A DNA stretch of 64,000 bases from positions 186,001 through 250,000 of the forward strand of contig CBDBZL010000002.1 in the NCBI GenBank assembly GCA_965213545.1, in the 5' to 3' direction. Positions 62,434 to 64,000 of the stretch are shown piece by piece. A program made the position numbers and the translations under genes. The notes beneath the pieces are model-generated. The model saw only the letters and a program-made list of their open reading frames with translations, searched no databases and was not told where the DNA came from. Within the stretch, counting starts at the first letter, position 1. Every line of letters starts with the position of its first letter. Source of the stretch: CBDBZL01 sp965213545. GTDB lineage: Bacteria > Pseudomonadota > Alphaproteobacteria > Sphingomonadales > Sphingomonadaceae.

Positions 62434-63291
62434 ATGGCCAGCGCGCCTCAAGCCAATCTTCCCGTCCTTTACAAGGACATCGTGCCGCTCAACAGCCGCG
62501 ACCACGGCAAGTGGAGCGCGCGTACGGTGGATCGGGCGCCCTGGGTAGTAGGGCAGCACGCCATCCCGCTGACGGTGGAGGAATTCCCCATGGCGCAGCG
62601 CGATTTTCCGATCGTCTTCTCGCAAGGCGACCGGCCGGTTCCGCTGGCGCTGATGGGCCTGAACGAGGGCGTCAACACCTATTTCGATGACGAAGGCAAG
62701 CCCGTGGGCGACCCGCGATATGTCCCCGCCTATATACGCCGTTACCCCTTCCTTCTTGCCCGCCTCGACCAGAAATCCGACCAGATGTCGCTGTGCTTCG
62801 ACCCGACAGCCGATCTGGTCGGCGAGATGGAGGAGGGCAAGCCGCTGTTCGATGGCGAGGGCCAGCCGAGCGAACACACCAAGGCGCTGCTCCAGTTCTG
62901 CGAGAAGTTCGAGGAAGCGGGTCAGCGCACGCAGGCCTTTGTCGACGAGGTAATAAAGGCCGAGCTGCTGATGGATGGCGAGGTGTCGATCCAGCGCGCC
63001 GAGGAGCCGGACAAGCCTTACGTCTATCGCGGCTTCAAGATGGTCAACCAGGAAAAGCTGCGCGAGGCACGCGGTGACCAATTGCGCAAATGGAACGACA
63101 ACGGCTTGCTGCCGCTGCTTTTTGCGCACCTATTCTCGCTCGACCTGATGCGGATGGTGTTCGCCCGCCAGCAGCAACAGGGCAAGGGGCCGAACCTGCC
63201 AATAGCCGGCGCGTCCCTCCCCGCCGCGGCGAACGGCAATGATGGGGGGCTTCCAGGCTTCGATCCGACCTCCGACAAGCCCTCGGGTTGA
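62434..63291 (+). CDS. SapC family protein
   Basis: 285 residues. It has ALPVLYKDIVPL-like entry motifs (NLPVLYKDIVPLNSRDHGKW), then FPIVFSQGDRPVPLALMGL, RYVPAYIRRYPFLLARL and LCFDPTADLVGE, as in the SapC/PF07277 S-layer-linked group. No signal peptide is visible. GGAG lies 12 nt upstream. The role is poorly known; links to the cell surface are only by name. Confidence 0.82.
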   Translation: MASAPQANLPVLYKDIVPLNSRDHGKWSARTVDRAPWVVGQHAIPLTVEEFPMAQRDFPIVFSQGDRPVPLALMGLNEGVNTYFDDEGKPVGDPRYVPAYIRRYPFLLARLDQKSDQMSLCFDPTADLVGEMEEGKPLFDGEGQPSEHTKALLQFCEKFEEAGQRTQAFVDEVIKAELLMDGEVSIQRAEEPDKPYVYRGFKMVNQEKLREARGDQLRKWNDNGLLPLLFAHLFSLDLMRMVFARQQQQGKGPNLPIAGASLPAAANGNDGGLPGFDPTSDKPSG

Positions 63292-63464
63292 CGGTCAGAA
63301 CCCTGTCGGCCGTGAGCGACCTTAGGCCCAAAGCGGTTCCTCAGAGGTCTTTGCGGAAGCTCGCTCGGGCGCGGCGCTGAGTTCGTCCGCCGCGACCGGG
63401 TTCGGTATCGATTTGATTGTCCGATAGCGCTTGAAATGACTCCCCGGCGGATTAACTAGGGATC

Positions 63465-63570
63465 GTCCGGTCGGCGCTCCCCTCATGGCCTGATCGGACA
63501 GGTGTGCCACGGCACACCTCCTCCCTGAACCTTGGCCACCTCGCGCTCCATGTGCGGGGTGGCTTTTTTT
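63465..63570 (+). ncRNA. Candidate small RNA with anti-Shine-Dalgarno motif
   Basis: A likely transcript ends at the strong terminator at 63570. Upstream, CCGGTC (63467-63472) can pair with GATCGG (63492-63497) around a CTCCCCTC-rich loop, and AGGTGTGC/GCACACCT forms a second hairpin followed by CCTCCTCCC (63517-63525). This CCTCCTCCC signature is the mark of the alphaproteobacterial ar14/Cuckoo-type small RNAs that base-pair with ribosome sites. The start is guessed from a TTGAAA (63431-63436) and a weak -10 near 63452. Size (~105 nt) fits the family. Confidence 0.45.
63535..63570 (+). terminator. Rho-independent terminator
   Basis: A 10-bp stem, GCCACCTCGC (63535-63544) with GCGGGGTGGC (63554-63563, one G-T pair), has a nine-base loop and seven T (63564-63570). 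It ends transcripts from sapC or from the candidate small RNA. Confidence 0.85.
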
Positions 63571-63607
63571 ATCTGCGAACGACGTTCTGTGGGGCCGCGA
63601 TGCCGGT

Positions 63608-64000
63608 CTATTCGGCAGCCTCGGCTAGTCCGCAAGAACCGGCTATCTCGGCAGCCAGTCGCTCGACAAGTTCGGTTAGAAGCGCCGCTACCGTTTTCAG
63701 CCCTGGCCCGGGCGATCTTAGCGCCGCATCAAGATAGGTCGCGCGGCAAACCTCGATCTGCATCGCGTGGATATCGCTTGCCGGCGAGGCATGTCGGTCG
63801 AGCACATAGCCGCCTGCATAGGGACGATTATGCGCCACCGCTCGTCCGGCATCCTTAAGATGATCGATGGCGAACGCGGCTAGGTCGGACGCACACGAGG
63901 CGCCGAACCTGTCGCCAATAACGAATTGGGCAGCTTGGTCACGACCCTCACCGCACGCGAGCGGGGGCATGGAGTGCAGGTCGACAAGCAAGGCCGCCCC
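63608..64000 (-). CDS. N-formylglutamate amidohydrolase-like protein (N-terminus cut)
   Basis: Only the last 131 residues are in the window. It reads LLVDLHSMPPLACG, FVIGDRFGASCASDLAAFAI, VAHNRPYAGGYVLDRHASPA and IHAMQIEVCRATYLDAALR, typical of the N-formylglutamate amidohydrolase (HutG-like) family with its metal-binding histidines. It likely hydrolyses N-formyl or related amides in amino-acid breakdown. The 5' end and neighbours lie beyond the window. Confidence 0.85.
   Translation of the reverse strand, partial: GAALLVDLHSMPPLACGEGRDQAAQFVIGDRFGASCASDLAAFAIDHLKDAGRAVAHNRPYAGGYVLDRHASPASDIHAMQIEVCRATYLDAALRSPGPGLKTVAALLTELVERLAAEIAGSCGLAEAAE

Noticed and set aside
63322..63510. 62-codon minus-strand frame after sapC
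   Set aside because: No ribosome site or family match; the plus-strand small RNA with terminator is a better explanation of the region.

Overview
The window is one contiguous, gene-dense, high-GC chromosomal segment of an alphaproteobacterium. Several things point to Sphingomonadales, probably an Erythrobacteraceae- or Sphingomonadaceae-like organism: a PEPxxWA-type PEP-CTERM protein, a split b/b' ATP synthase F0 operon, the carA-yqeY-dnaG-rpoD and trpF-trpB-trpA-accD-folC orders, a RibBX-type riboflavin enzyme, and EcfG-like (GGAAC...CGTT) promoters. The genus is an inference. I found no rRNA, tRNA, CRISPR array, transposase or prophage.

Layout. 1-3537: end of a TadG-like pilus protein, a UDP-glucuronate epimerase, a small membrane protein and an M48 protease with a PDZ-like segment. 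3553-5914: flavin unit, with a flavin reductase divergent from an HTH-RibBX fusion and ribH. 5964-10497: small membrane proteins, enolase, a four-gene stress-type membrane-protein operon behind an EcfG-like promoter, and a DUF4170 protein. 10521-20960: greA, carB, a lipoprotein set between carB and carA, carA, yqeY, dnaG and rpoD. 21008-25840: methyltransferase, rpiB-glyA-(small membrane protein)-nrdR-trmJ, then rpsD. 25933-32174: ABC1 kinase, recG and the F0 ATP synthase genes. 32175-39000: an AT-richer gap with a C14 tract, an acyltransferase, a HlyD remnant, radC, a glycine/alanine-rich stress-type protein and a large DUF3857/transglutaminase/TPR protein. 39221-48410: purB, a LapA-like protein, pyrF, the PEP-CTERM protein, trpF-trpB-trpA-accD-folC. 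48505-56507: TspO, HNH nuclease, AmpG-like transporter, pseudouridine synthase, rsmD, a low-complexity secreted protein and uvrD. 56678-58490: two adjacent broken genes (ferritin-like and DUF4142). 58561-64000: DEAD-box helicase, a secreted unknown, a FAD-linked oxidase, a SapC protein, a candidate small RNA and the end of an N-formylglutamate amidohydrolase.

Most of the window is housekeeping: pyrimidine, purine, tryptophan, folate and riboflavin synthesis, replication and repair, and energy. The most unusual part is at 4068-5914. The RibBX enzyme carries an N-terminal XRE-like helix-turn-helix domain, and four TGTGAT/C hexamers in both orientations lie directly upstream of it, between the two flavin genes. 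This suggests a bifunctional enzyme-repressor that controls its own flavin locus. Other points of interest are the three EcfG-like promoters in front of envelope/stress genes (two good, one weak), the decaying ferritin/DUF4142 pair, the HlyD remnant, and a candidate small RNA with an anti-Shine-Dalgarno CCTCCTCCC motif.
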